DNA of 14,248 nucleotides from JAZDKP01 sp043802925 (GTDB lineage Bacteria > Fibrobacterota > OXYB2-FULL-49-7 > JAEUSG01), in assembly GCA_043802925.1 (NCBI GenBank), contig JAZDKP010000323.1:1-14248 (forward strand), read 5' to 3'. Every line of letters starts with the position of its first letter. Position 1 is the stretch's first letter. Of the stretch, positions 1-9,181 are shown piece after piece. The notes beneath the pieces are model-generated. The model saw nothing but the letters and a program-made list of their open reading frames with translations. It ran no database searches and was not told the origin of the DNA. Both the position numbers and the translations under genes were made by a program.

Positions 1-3000
1 TACCATCGGCGTGGAGGACACGCTGAAGCTTTACGCGGCCTCGTACGACGCAAAGGATAATTTCATCCGGGACACGGTTGTCAACTGGAGCGGCTCCTCC
101 GTGATTTCAGGCGCTCTGTCGCCGGCCAGCGGGAAAGTGACGCGGCTGGCTCCGGTCTCACAGGGGAACGGCAAGGTCTACGCGCAGGAGCCGAACACCG
201 GACTCCGTGACAGCACGGGCCCGGTAACCATCACCGCGCAGGTCACATACGTGCGTATCCGCACGGGCGCCAACGGCACCGGGGCGGAACTCCTGGATAC
301 GGCCATTTCCACGGACGATTCACTGAATTTATATGCGGCAGGCTATTCCTCCATCGGCACCTTCGTGGCCGACCAGACCGTGACCTGGAACCTCATCAGC
401 CTCCAGGGCGAACTTTCCTCGGCCTTTTCGCATACGATTGTTTTCCGGCCCAAGCGACCGGGCAACGGGCAGCTCTGGGTGGCGCACTCCACGGCAACCG
501 GCGACACCACGGGCACGGTGACCGTGTCGGTGGGTGCCATCAGCCGGGTGGTGATAAGCCCAAAAGCTGCGCAGACCCTCACCACGGACGACAGCCTGAG
601 TTACAGTGCCGTGGCATTTGACGCGGACAGCAACCCGGTGCCTACCGGGTTTGCCTACAGCGTCACGGATACCATGGGCGCCGTCAGCGCCGGCGGTCTG
701 TTTACGGCGCGCAGGCCGGGTACGGTGCGCATCATTGCGGTTGCATCGGGCGTGCGGGACACCTCGGGTGTTGTCACCGTGTCAAACGGCGCGTTGAGAC
801 GGCTTGCGGTTTCTCCCTCCAGCGGTGACATGACGGCTGACCAGACATTACAGTTCACCCTGAAGGGCTATGACGCGGATTCGAACGAATTGGCGCTGGG
901 TTCATGGCAGTGGTCACTCACCAAGCCGGCCGGCGCAATCGGTTCCGTCAGCGGCCTTTATACGCCTGCTTCTGTATGCACACTCAAGGTCATCGGCCGA
1001 AGCGGGTCCCTTTTTGACACCACGGGAGACGTCATCGTCCGTCCCGGCGCGCTGGCCCGGCTGGCATTGCGCGATGCGCCGGACGGCCTGGGCAGCGAGG
1101 TCGGGGCCTATGTGTTTGGAACCGAGGACACCACGTGGTTCTACGCCGCCGGTTATGACGGCAAAGGAAACCTGCGCGGCAACGAGCACGTGACCTGGGG
1201 CGCAACCGGTGGGCTTGCGGGCAAACTATTGGCCGGCGCCGACACCTCGGCCGCGCTGACCTCCACGGATACCGGCAGCGGGTATTTAACCGCGCAGTCG
1301 GGCGCGGTCACGGACAGCACGGGCAAAATAGAAATCATCCAGAGCGGTCTGGTGCGGATAAACCTGTCGCCTGTCACGGGCGTTTATTCCTCGGACACCG
1401 TCATCGCGTTTTCCGCGCAGGGTTACGATATCGCGGACAATCCCGCGCCCATGGGAACGCTGGCCTGGAGTGTCACGGGCGGCATCGGCCGCATCGATAA
1501 TAACGGCGTGTTCATTGCCACCCAAGCAGGGACGGGGCGGGTCCTGGCCCGTTCCAGCCTGCGCGGTATTTCCGACACCACGGACACTATCACCGTGGTA
1601 CCGGGAAGGTTGCACCGGCTGGCCATGATTCCCTCCTCCATCACGATGAAGGTGGACAGCTCCGTGAACATGACGCTGGCGGGCTTTGATGCGGACAGCA
1701 ACAGCGTGGTCCTGCCCGCTGAACCTGTTTACCTTGCCAGCAATTTCATCGGTTCCGTGGACACCTTCGACGTGTTCCATCCGGCCAAGGTGGATTCGGG
1801 CGGCATCCTCGCGCAGGTGTCGGGCGTGGCATCCAACATGGTGCCGGTCCTTGTGCGCCCCGGCCATGTCAGGCAAATCAGCCTGAGAACGGGTGTCAAC
1901 AACAGCGGTGCTGTCCTGACACGAAAAACCGTGGTCGCGGCAAACGACACGCTCCGGCTGACAGCGGCGGCGTACGATACGTTCGGCAATTATATTGCTG
2001 ACACATCGGTTAATTGGACCTTTACCGGAATTCTCTCCGGCCGCCAGAATGCCGATACCGGAACCACGGTGCGGCTGTTTCCAGACAGTCTGGGATACGG
2101 AGACATCATTTACAACTTCAATGCCGGACCAATCACAGGGAATTTTGACAGCATCGAAGTCGTCAATTTGGACCTGCATTACCTTGTCCTGCGTCCGGTC
2201 GTGGACACGCTTTCCTCGGACACGGCCCTGCTTTTTACCGCCGAGGGCCGCAACATTTCCAACCAGCCCACCCATGCCGGTACCATTACCTGGCTCATGA
2301 CAGGGCCGGACTCCGTCGGTTCTATCAACCCGGCCACAGGGCTTTTCACGGCGCGCAAAACGGGACGGTTTCAGCTTAAGGCGACCTCTTCGCTGAAAGG
2401 CCTTTCCATCACCAGCGATACCATGGTCGTGGCGCCCGGCAGGCTCACCCGTCTGTCGGTTTCCCCCTCCAACGCCAACCTGACGGCGGACGATACGCTT
2501 TGCTTCAGCGCCGCGGGTTACGATGCGGATTCCAACAGGCTTCTTTCCGGAAGCTATTCCGTGGCATGGAGCGTCATGGACAGCATGGGCACCATCAGCG
2601 CCACGGGTCTGTTTGACGCGCGTCGGCCGGGCATCACGCGCATTGCTTTGATTTCGGGAAGCGTGACGGATACCACGGGCAATGTCACGGTCACCCATGG
2701 CAGCATGGTGAAAGCCCTGCTTTCTCCGCACACGGCCGCACTGGCCGCGGACTCCTCCCTGAAATTGGATTACCACGGCCTGGACCGGGACAGCAACGCC
2801 ATCGTCATTACGGATCGCGTGTTTCTGACCACGCCGACGCTGGCCTATGTCAACGATGCCGACACGCTGGTCCCCGACAAGGCAGGAAGCGGGACCGTGG
2901 TGCTGGTGGCGAGCGGCCTCAAGGACACGCTCTATTTGACCGTGACATACGGCATACCGGCTTCCGTCACATTGCAGTCCTTCAGTAAATGGACCCTGTC

Positions 3001-6000
3001 GGTCTACGACAGCCTTACCGTGGCCGCTGTCACCCGGGACGCCAAAGGCAACGTCATTCCGCCCGATACGTCCGTGCATTTCATCGTGGAACCGGCCATT
3101 GCATCGGTTGACAGCCTGGGTATGCTCCGTCCCACGATGGCGGGCCCGTGCTCCGTCATCGTGACCCGGCTTGCGTTTTCGGACACCTCCGCGGCCCTGA
3201 CCATCACGGCCGGCAGCCTCGAAAGCATCGTGCTTTTGCCGGATTCCGCGTCCATTACCGCGGATTCCAGCCTTGCGCTCACGGCCTATGGCCTGGATCA
3301 TTTTGGCGCGCATATCGACCTGGTCGGCCGCGCTTACCTGATGAACAGCCGTCTGGGCGAGGTGCGGAGCGGCGACACCCTGTTCCCGGACCAGTCGGGC
3401 GCCGGGAACGTCATTCTTGTGTACGGCACTTTTCGTGACTCCCTCAAACTGACCGTGACGCCGGGCACGCCCGACACGGTCCTGCTCGATTCCATTCCAA
3501 TGGCCTCCATCGACCTTGGCGATTCCCTGGCCGTGCAGGCGCGCCTGCAGGATGCCAAGGGCAATGCTGTGATGCCTTCCTCTGTCTTTACCTGGACGGT
3601 TACGCCGACAATCGGCCATGTTGACAGCGCCGGGTTTTTCCGGCCCGACAGCGAGGGGGCCTGCCGTATTATCGCGCAATATGGAGCGCTCGTTTCCGAC
3701 TCCAGCGGGTTGCTCACGATTACGGACCCGCGCAAACCGGTTGCGCTGACCGTGTCCCTTCGCGGTTCCCGTAACATCGAAACGGGGGAGACCCTGGCCG
3801 TGGCGGCTCAATTGTTCGACCCACAGGGGCGCGACGTCACACCGCTTCCGGCGCTGACCTGGCATGTGCTGGATGGCCCGGATTCCCTTGTCACCACGGA
3901 CGGACATTTTCTCGGCCTGCTTCCCGGCAGTTACCGTGTGACCGCTTCATTCGGCGCTCTCATCGACACCACGGACAGCATCATTGTCTCTCCGTCGGGC
4001 CTGCCTGACACAGGCGGCACGCTGGACCTGGCGCCCTATCTTTCATTCACGTTCAAAGCGAACAACGGGGGTGCGCATATCCTCCTCCGCGAAGATTCGC
4101 TGGCGAATTACAACACCCCGTCCGGCCTGCGCGTTGTGACGCCTGTACTAGACTTTTCGGGTTCTTCGCGAATCAACTTTGACAGCACTTTGATCCTGAC
4201 GTTCCAGGCGGACACCGTGGATCAGGCCGGAAACCCGGTCACGGATCGCACGCGTGTACGGCTCCTCCGGTTCAATCCATTGGACAGCAGCTGGTCCGTG
4301 GTCGCGGACGCACTTCCTGATTCAAACGGCATTATCCGTTACGAGACATCGGCCCTGTTCACGGCCCTGCTGGCCATCGATACGCTGTTGCCTGTAGCTG
4401 AGGATAGCCTGCGGACGCTGTCGGTCCGGCAGAACACCGGCATCCTCATCGCAGGCCGCGTGACCGACAATCTTCAGGGCGCAACCGCCATGCTGTATTA
4501 CCGGCAGGGCGGGGCAACGGGTTTTGATTCCATGGCGCTTTTGCCCGATGATAACGGCGCTTTCCAGGTCCAACTGGACAATGCGCTTGCCAACGCTTCG
4601 GGATTTGAGTATTACATCCAGGCGCAGGACGGCTCTTCGACCCTGCAGACAGTGCGGCGCAACATCCCGGTAAGGTTCAGGGACGCGGTCATGGCCCATA
4701 CGCTTCCGTCCAACAACTATCATCTGATGAGCATGCCTCTGGATGCGGACGACAAGAGCGTGTCGCGACTATTGGGCGGACTGGGGAATTATCGGAAGCA
4801 GTGGCGTTTTTACGCCTGGCAGGACAGTGTCTACAACGAGTACGGTACGCCGGGCTTTACCAGCCTGGAACCCGGCAGGGCCTATTGGCTGTACACCACC
4901 CAGAAGTCCGCACGCCTGGCCGTTGACAGCGGTGCCACTCAGCCTGTCAACGCATGCTTCACGGTTACGCTCCCGCCCGGCACCTGGACCGCGGTCAGCA
5001 ACCCCTTCAATTTTAACGTGGCCTGGAGCGCGGTCAAGGACTCCACGCCCAGCACGGACCTGGTCGGTCCTTACGCCTATCCGGACAGCGGCTGGACGGT
5101 CCTTCCCTCCACCGGTTCGCTTGAACCCTGGCAGGGCTATTATGTCTACAATAGCGGAAGTGCTCCCCTGACCCTGAAGATTCCGCCCTATTCCACGTCG
5201 CTGTCCGCAAAGGCGCTTCAGCAGGAGGCCGGCCTTTCATTCGAATGGTCTGTGGAAACAGACAATACCTGTGACGCGCACAACGGTTTTGGCGTGGGGC
5301 GTACGGGCTCAACGCCGGGATTTGACGCAGGTATCGATTTTCCAAAGCCTCCGGCCGGCCCGGACAAGGCCGTCATGACCTGGTTTGCGCGGCCGGGTTA
5401 CCCTGCGGGCCTGGGCAGGCTTTTCCATGACTACAGCACCTTCCACGAAGGCGGGGAGACCTGGCATCCGGTGGTGGCGGGTATCCGCGAGGGCGTATCG
5501 TATACCTGTCGAATCAACGGTCTTTCCGCGCTGCCCGAATCCCTGGAGGTTTTTGCCGCGGACCGTGACCGGGGGGTGCGCGTCAACCTCAAGACCGACA
5601 GCGCCTATGTGTTTACGGGACAGAGGAACGAGAGAATGCGCGAATTCGAAATCATCGTGGGCAACCGCGCTTACGTGGAGCAGCGTACCGGCGGCCTACG
5701 CGAACTGCCCGGGGGCTTTGCCCTGTCCCGGAATTATCCGAACCCGTTCAATCCCGCCACAACCCTGGATTATGCGGTCCCGCGGGGTGCGAAAGGGAAC
5801 ACGGCCGTGGATATATCAATCTATGATATCCGCGGAGTCAAGGTGGCCGTGCTCGTGCACGAACAGCGTGAAAGCGGGTATTACCGGGTTGTGTGGAACG
5901 GCCGTGACAATCACGAAAAGGCGTTGTCGAGCGGCCTTTACTTCTGCCGGTTGACAGGCGGGGGCTTCTGCCTGACCCGTAAAATGCTCATGGTCAAATG

Positions 6001-6001
6001 A
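1..6001 (+). CDS. Giant secreted Ig-like (Big-type) repeat surface protein with C-terminal sorting domain, 5' partial
   Basis: The frame is open to the left edge, and the first visible residues (TIGVEDTLKLYAASYD) already sit inside a repeat unit, so the true start lies upstream. A GTG at 11 is only the first possible start in the window. Numbering from that GTG (1996 residues), about 15 Ig-like beta units of 84-100 residues fill residues 1-1335. Each begins with D-S/T-L followed by a GYDADSN-like turn, and most end near DTTG-VTV-G. Residues about 1337-1460 form a beta domain ending in a pattern reminiscent of ZU5-like modules. Residues about 1465-1556 resemble the 'DN..A.LYYRQGG...EYYIQAQD' module of FCB exoproteins. 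Two blocks at about 1567-1730 are of the 'LMSMPL...GRAYWLY' and 'WTAVSNPF...GYYVYN' kind. The last 98 residues are a FlgD-Ig/type IX-like sorting domain with NYPNPFNP. Adhesion or surface-layer function is inferred from architecture; no enzymatic domain was seen. A four-base overlap with the next frame suggests coupling. Confidence 0.9.
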   Translation, partial: TIGVEDTLKLYAASYDAKDNFIRDTVVNWSGSSVISGALSPASGKVTRLAPVSQGNGKVYAQEPNTGLRDSTGPVTITAQVTYVRIRTGANGTGAELLDTAISTDDSLNLYAAGYSSIGTFVADQTVTWNLISLQGELSSAFSHTIVFRPKRPGNGQLWVAHSTATGDTTGTVTVSVGAISRVVISPKAAQTLTTDDSLSYSAVAFDADSNPVPTGFAYSVTDTMGAVSAGGLFTARRPGTVRIIAVASGVRDTSGVVTVSNGALRRLAVSPSSGDMTADQTLQFTLKGYDADSNELALGSWQWSLTKPAGAIGSVSGLYTPASVCTLKVIGRSGSLFDTTGDVIVRPGALARLALRDAPDGLGSEVGAYVFGTEDTTWFYAAGYDGKGNLRGNEHVTWGATGGLAGKLLAGADTSAALTSTDTGSGYLTAQSGAVTDSTGKIEIIQSGLVRINLSPVTGVYSSDTVIAFSAQGYDIADNPAPMGTLAWSVTGGIGRIDNNGVFIATQAGTGRVLARSSLRGISDTTDTITVVPGRLHRLAMIPSSITMKVDSSVNMTLAGFDADSNSVVLPAEPVYLASNFIGSVDTFDVFHPAKVDSGGILAQVSGVASNMVPVLVRPGHVRQISLRTGVNNSGAVLTRKTVVAANDTLRLTAAAYDTFGNYIADTSVNWTFTGILSGRQNADTGTTVRLFPDSLGYGDIIYNFNAGPITGNFDSIEVVNLDLHYLVLRPVVDTLSSDTALLFTAEGRNISNQPTHAGTITWLMTGPDSVGSINPATGLFTARKTGRFQLKATSSLKGLSITSDTMVVAPGRLTRLSVSPSNANLTADDTLCFSAAGYDADSNRLLSGSYSVAWSVMDSMGTISATGLFDARRPGITRIALISGSVTDTTGNVTVTHGSMVKALLSPHTAALAADSSLKLDYHGLDRDSNAIVITDRVFLTTPTLAYVNDADTLVPDKAGSGTVVLVASGLKDTLYLTVTYGIPASVTLQSFSKWTLSVYDSLTVAAVTRDAKGNVIPPDTSVHFIVEPAIASVDSLGMLRPTMAGPCSVIVTRLAFSDTSAALTITAGSLESIVLLPDSASITADSSLALTAYGLDHFGAHIDLVGRAYLMNSRLGEVRSGDTLFPDQSGAGNVILVYGTFRDSLKLTVTPGTPDTVLLDSIPMASIDLGDSLAVQARLQDAKGNAVMPSSVFTWTVTPTIGHVDSAGFFRPDSEGACRIIAQYGALVSDSSGLLTITDPRKPVALTVSLRGSRNIETGETLAVAAQLFDPQGRDVTPLPALTWHVLDGPDSLVTTDGHFLGLLPGSYRVTASFGALIDTTDSIIVSPSGLPDTGGTLDLAPYLSFTFKANNGGAHILLREDSLANYNTPSGLRVVTPVLDFSGSSRINFDSTLILTFQADTVDQAGNPVTDRTRVRLLRFNPLDSSWSVVADALPDSNGIIRYETSALFTALLAIDTLLPVAEDSLRTLSVRQNTGILIAGRVTDNLQGATAMLYYRQGGATGFDSMALLPDDNGAFQVQLDNALANASGFEYYIQAQDGSSTLQTVRRNIPVRFRDAVMAHTLPSNNYHLMSMPLDADDKSVSRLLGGLGNYRKQWRFYAWQDSVYNEYGTPGFTSLEPGRAYWLYTTQKSARLAVDSGATQPVNACFTVTLPPGTWTAVSNPFNFNVAWSAVKDSTPSTDLVGPYAYPDSGWTVLPSTGSLEPWQGYYVYNSGSAPLTLKIPPYSTSLSAKALQQEAGLSFEWSVETDNTCDAHNGFGVGRTGSTPGFDAGIDFPKPPAGPDKAVMTWFARPGYPAGLGRLFHDYSTFHEGGETWHPVVAGIREGVSYTCRINGLSALPESLEVFAADRDRGVRVNLKTDSAYVFTGQRNERMREFEIIVGNRAYVEQRTGGLRELPGGFALSRNYPNPFNPATTLDYAVPRGAKGNTAVDISIYDIRGVKVAVLVHEQRESGYYRVVWNGRDNHEKALSSGLYFCRLTGGGFCLTRKMLMVK
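2..4015 (+). repeat. Array of 15 Ig-like/Big-type domain repeats
   Basis: Unit starts (the D-x-L strand) fall at residues 3, 103, 194, 278, 372, 462, 549, 646, 737, 828, 914, 1000, 1085, 1171 and 1261, counted from the GTG at 11. Spacings are therefore 84-100 residues. The turn FDADSN/YDADSN recurs at units 3, 4, 7 and 10 and may be a calcium-binding loop (inference). Units are diverged at the DNA level, with no long identical nucleotide blocks, so this is an old protein repeat rather than a recent tandem expansion. The family is closest to bacterial Ig-like group 2 (Big_2, PF02368) by pattern; a profile search would be needed to settle the exact Pfam. Confidence 0.8.
5705..5998 (+). other. 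FlgD-Ig/type IX-like C-terminal sorting domain
   Basis: The segment opens with LPGGFALSRNYPNPFNP, continues with a 'DISIYDIRGVKVAVL' strand pair and a 'GYYRVVWNGRDN..ALSSGLYFCRL' hairpin, and ends in a basic 'TRKMLMVK' tail. This order is the known hallmark of C-terminal sorting/attachment domains in Fibrobacterota, Ignavibacteria and related FCB or candidate-phylum exoproteins. Export by a type IX-like route is inferred from the family; no secretion gene is in the window. Confidence 0.85.
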
Positions 6002-6009
6002 GGATGAAA

Positions 6010-7020
6010 ATGATGAAACGGTGGACGGCAATATTCCTGATGGCAGCGTCCGGCCTTATTGCGCAGGTGCTGGCGGATACGTCCGGCGTGGTCAGCCAGG
6101 CGGGTCCCCATTTGGAATCGGTGGCAGCGCCTCAGGCGATCCTGCGCAGCCTGCTCGCAGTGGAGTACGCGGAAACCGCACGCCGGGATTCGCTGATTGT
6201 ACGCTTTGTCTTTGACACCGCGCCCGACTATACGCTCCAGGCCGGGGAGGAGGGCTCGGAGAGCGTGACCTTTGAGTTTGCGAATACGCTCATGAACCAG
6301 CCCTTCCCGGAGGTGTTGTCGCGCCTTCCGGTGAAGCAGGTCATCCTTTGGGAGGGGTCGCCTACAACCACAGGCGGCCAGGAAGTTATCACGCGGGCCG
6401 CGGTGGACCTCATCGGGAAACGCGCCTATCGCATCGATAAGGAAGCCCGGGCCATCTCCCTTGTCATTTCCGACCTGGACCCCGCGCTCGTTAAATACAC
6501 CCTTCTGGCGGGCGCTGTGGAGAAGCTTCCGAACGGTTTTGACATCACGCTGACATTCGATTCCGTGCCCGCGGCACTGCCCCGTTATGCGGTGCCGGAT
6601 TCGCAGGCCATGATTTTCGCGTTCTACGAAACGCGGGACCAGGGCCCGGATTCCCTGGCCCTCCCGAACGGGCCCGCGCGCTTTGCCTTTACCCGCCATT
6701 ACAGGGACAGCGAGGCGTATATCACTTATTTCATCATCAAGGTCAAGAAGTCGATTCCGGAGTTCCAGGTGAGAACCGTGGGGACGAAGCTGATTATCGC
6801 ATGCCGGTATAAGGGCTGGTTCAATCTGGACCGTGTGACCTGGGACAATCCCTATGTCCGCTACGGCTCCATGGGCGGGGTGGCACTGCTGGGGCTGACC
6901 CTCGGCCTGCTGGCTGCGGGTGGCGATGAGGCGGTTGCGCCTCCTGCCGGAAGCACACCTCCATCCGTAACGGCAGGGAACCCGGACATTCCGGCCATCA
7001 CCATTCCGCCACCTGATTGA
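6010..7020 (+). CDS. Exported envelope protein with two AMIN-like domains and a C-terminal membrane segment
   Basis: Start choice: in-frame ATGs occur at 5998, 6004, 6010 and 6013. A GAGGA at 6000-6004 best serves 6010 (or 6013), while 5998 has no ribosome binding site, so 6010 is preferred. Numbering from 6010, residues 1-22 are a signal peptide (KRW, then a hydrophobic stretch ending AQVLA). Residues about 48-156 have the AMIN pattern: 'SLIVRFVFDTAPDYTL', then 'TRAAVDLIGKRAYRI' and 'ISLVISDL'. A second similar module spans about 164-268 ('FDITLTFDSVP' through 'FQVRTVGTKLIIACRY'). A glycine-rich hydrophobic segment (about 288-304) precedes a proline/threonine-rich tail. AMIN domains (PF11741) are known to localise proteins such as PilQ and AmiC to the periplasm or peptidoglycan. 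No amidase or secretin domain follows here, so this may be a stand-alone envelope anchor or assembly factor for the upstream surface protein (inference). Confidence 0.8.
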   Translation: MMKRWTAIFLMAASGLIAQVLADTSGVVSQAGPHLESVAAPQAILRSLLAVEYAETARRDSLIVRFVFDTAPDYTLQAGEEGSESVTFEFANTLMNQPFPEVLSRLPVKQVILWEGSPTTTGGQEVITRAAVDLIGKRAYRIDKEARAISLVISDLDPALVKYTLLAGAVEKLPNGFDITLTFDSVPAALPRYAVPDSQAMIFAFYETRDQGPDSLALPNGPARFAFTRHYRDSEAYITYFIIKVKKSIPEFQVRTVGTKLIIACRYKGWFNLDRVTWDNPYVRYGSMGGVALLGLTLGLLAAGGDEAVAPPAGSTPPSVTAGNPDIPAITIPPPD

Positions 7021-7046
7021 TTTCCGTTTTTTAATTGCGTGTTACA

Positions 7047-8378
7047 TCAGCCGCTCACGACCTTGCGTCTGCCAAGAAGCAGCAGGGGCACGGTACAGGC
7101 CAGCGTGATAAAAGCGGCCAAGGTGAACGCGAGATGGTAACGGGTGAGTGTGGCGCCATGAAGGGACAGGCTGAAGTTGTGGATGAATGGCACGGAGGTC
7201 ATGATTTTTCCCGCAGCGATGGGCATGACAATGCCGATAAAGCCGATGAAAAAACGGCTGAACGCGAGGTAGGCCGACCGTCCCTTGTCCGGAAAAATTT
7301 CGAGGCCCAGGTTGATGGCAAGCATGGCGTGCGTATGGCCGGCCGCGCCGTTGATGATGAAGAAGGCGATGACTGGGCCCAGGCCCATCCAAGCCGTGAG
7401 CGGCCACAGGAACATGGAAAGGGCCACGAACCCGGAAACGAAGAGCAGGGGGATGCGGTTGCCCGTGTTGTCCGTGAATTTTCCGACAATAAAGATTACG
7501 ATGCAACTGATGAAGTACTGGAGCGTGAATAGCAGGGCCAGTTTGGACAGGCTGAAACCGAAAACATCCATGAGATAAGCATTGTTGAAGGCGAACATGA
7601 TGTTGCGGCCGCTGGCCCATAGCACGTAAAAACCGATATAACACCAGAGCGCGGCGCTCGTGTAGTTGAGCCGTTCATGGTGGCTTGAGCCTGCGCTTAC
7701 AAAATTGGCGTTCTTGGGAGTGCGGTCGGTCACGGTCTTGAACAGGAAGGCGGCCACAATAAAGGAGAGGGCAAAGAGAATATAAATGGAGGAGTAACCG
7801 GCTGCATTGGGGTAGCGGTCGCAGACTTTGCCGATAGCGTTCGCGAACAGGCAGATTCCGAGCACGCCCAGGATCCACTTGGCGCTGGTGAACCAACCAA
7901 GCCGGTTGGTGGGCACCAGGTCGCCGATCCAAGCGCTTTCAATATTAAGCTGGGTCCCGCCCACGGCGTTAAAAACCAGGGCCAGAAGCAGGTAGCCCCA
8001 GAGGGAAAAGGGCTTGAACTGAGGGATGACCGAGGCGAGGATGCAGAAGACGATGAGTGATGCGGTAACGAAGTTGGCGGCCATGGCAAAGAGCATGGCC
8101 CTGCGGTTGGAATTGAATTTTCGGAGAAGCAGGGTCCCGACCCACTGAAAGACCGATGGTATGCCGTTGACCGCGCCGTAAATGCCGAGGTGGAAGTCGT
8201 TGCCGCCAAGCATGCGGATGATGGCCGTGGGCACGCCGCCCAACCCCACCTCCTCGCTCTGATAGAGGATGGTGCCGAACCCGAACTTGATGCGATCGCG
8301 GTTCAGGATTTTTTCGTTGACGACCTGGCCGTGCTCGTTGATGTCTTCCGGGGCGAGGGGCGGATTCTTAAAAATCAT
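7047..8378 (-). CDS. Major facilitator superfamily permease (about 12 TM)
   Basis: A 443-residue polytopic protein with about 12 hydrophobic segments in two halves. These include residues about 62-82, 92-116, 127-146, 165-185, 197-213, then 240-258, 280-298, 309-328, 333-356, 370-390 and 413-436. A soluble N-terminal stretch of about 35 residues precedes the first helix. The short charged loop after an early helix (RKFNSNRRAM, about 86-95) and its second-half counterpart (GKFTDNTGNR, about 299-308) match the MFS A-like motif position. Length and topology fit MFS_1. The substrate cannot be read from sequence. It is the last gene of the minus-strand group, starting 13 nt after the RDD gene stop with no evident Shine-Dalgarno of its own, so translation may depend on the upstream gene. 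It converges on the AMIN gene, with only 26 nt between the two stops. Confidence 0.85.
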   Translation of the reverse strand: MIFKNPPLAPEDINEHGQVVNEKILNRDRIKFGFGTILYQSEEVGLGGVPTAIIRMLGGNDFHLGIYGAVNGIPSVFQWVGTLLLRKFNSNRRAMLFAMAANFVTASLIVFCILASVIPQFKPFSLWGYLLLALVFNAVGGTQLNIESAWIGDLVPTNRLGWFTSAKWILGVLGICLFANAIGKVCDRYPNAAGYSSIYILFALSFIVAAFLFKTVTDRTPKNANFVSAGSSHHERLNYTSAALWCYIGFYVLWASGRNIMFAFNNAYLMDVFGFSLSKLALLFTLQYFISCIVIFIVGKFTDNTGNRIPLLFVSGFVALSMFLWPLTAWMGLGPVIAFFIINGAAGHTHAMLAINLGLEIFPDKGRSAYLAFSRFFIGFIGIVMPIAAGKIMTSVPFIHNFSLSLHGATLTRYHLAFTLAAFITLACTVPLLLLGRRKVVSG

Positions 8379-8391
8379 AATAACACGTATT

Positions 8392-9180
8392 TTACAAGGG
8401 ACTTGTGGCCGCGATGCTGCGCGCCACGCGCGTGGGCCGGTAAGAACTTTTCAGCACCACCATGGTGCCGGCCATGTAGTCGTGGATGGCGCGCCGTTTC
8501 ATATTGAACAGAATCATCCCCATGTCCGCCCAAACCCACAGCTGCAGCACGGCCATGACGTGCGCGTAAAACGGGGGCGTGCTGGCGAGGATGTAATTGG
8601 AGGCCTGGAAGTAGGGCATCAGACGGACATAGTCGTAGTTGACGCGGAGCAGCGTCAGCGAGATGACAAAGGCCGAGGCAATGGAAAGTGTCATCTCAAC
8701 GCTGGAACGGATGAGTGCCTCGCGGTAGCCGATGGGCGTGAGGTCGGCTTTGAGCACACGGAGGCCCACGATGAGCTTGCCGATGGAGGCCCCGTATCTT
8801 TTCAGGAGCCAGACATTGACAACCTGGAAAAGCACGGCGAAGAGGAGGCCTGAAATAGCGTGCGCTTTGCCGGAGACAGAGAAGGCAAATTTGTTGAGGG
8901 GAAGGAAGAGCGCGAGAAGAACCAGGCTTTTGACGCAGAAGGCGAGGATGCGGTGGGGCCCGTCCGCAAACACGACGCCGCTGGAATGGTCAATGGATTG
9001 CCTGCGCAGGAGGCCGATGCCGAAGAGCCAGAAGCCGAACGGAAGGATGTAGAGCGAAAACAGGCGCGACTGGCCAAAGGCCGGGCTGGCCAGCAGGTCC
9101 TTAGGTATGAAATAGACAGTAGAGAGGAGCAGACCGATAAGAATGAAGCCGATTCCGACCGCTGTTCGAAGCCGTTGCAT
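8392..9180 (-). CDS. RDD family integral membrane protein
   Basis: A 262-residue protein with about six predicted TM helices (roughly 7-25, 40-57, 79-98, 107-126, 162-180, 205-224). The RDD family pattern is visible: 'RYGASIGKLIVGLRVL' at about 128-143 and 'RRAIHDYMAGTMVV' at about 229-242. RDD proteins (PF06271) are small membrane proteins; most have no assigned function, and some have been linked to cation transport or stress tolerance. The N-terminal helix pair before the RDD core is extra. The ATG lies one base after the URO-D gene stop, with GAAGGGA about 13 nt upstream inside that gene, so coupled translation is likely. Its position between the enzyme and the permease suggests an accessory role in the same envelope or transport function (inference). 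Confidence 0.85.
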   Translation of the reverse strand: MQRLRTAVGIGFILIGLLLSTVYFIPKDLLASPAFGQSRLFSLYILPFGFWLFGIGLLRRQSIDHSSGVVFADGPHRILAFCVKSLVLLALFLPLNKFAFSVSGKAHAISGLLFAVLFQVVNVWLLKRYGASIGKLIVGLRVLKADLTPIGYREALIRSSVEMTLSIASAFVISLTLLRVNYDYVRLMPYFQASNYILASTPPFYAHVMAVLQLWVWADMGMILFNMKRRAIHDYMAGTMVVLKSSYRPTRVARSIAATSPL

Positions 9181-9181
9181 A

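Noticed and set aside
1286..3907. An 873-residue stop-free frame on the minus strand, opposite the Ig-repeat gene
   Set aside because: Its translation is dominated by R, G, H and Q, has no domain, signal or membrane pattern, and lies wholly inside a clear domain array on the other strand. It is explained by codon bias and the repeated composition of the true gene.
2..4015. Direct-repeat array that might be taken for CRISPR or recent tandem DNA repeats
   Set aside because: The repetition is at protein level with about 250-300 nt units and diverged nucleotides, and is fully explained by Ig-like domains.
6982..7032. Possible intrinsic terminator after the AMIN gene (hairpin CCGGA-CAT-TCCGG and a T6 run)
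   Set aside because: The hairpin lies inside the coding sequence, with over 30 bases between it and the T-run, too far for an intrinsic terminator.
7035..7532. Plus-strand frame of 165 codons opposite the MFS gene
   Set aside because: Low-complexity, charged sequence with no recognisable domain, antisense to a clear 12-TM permease.
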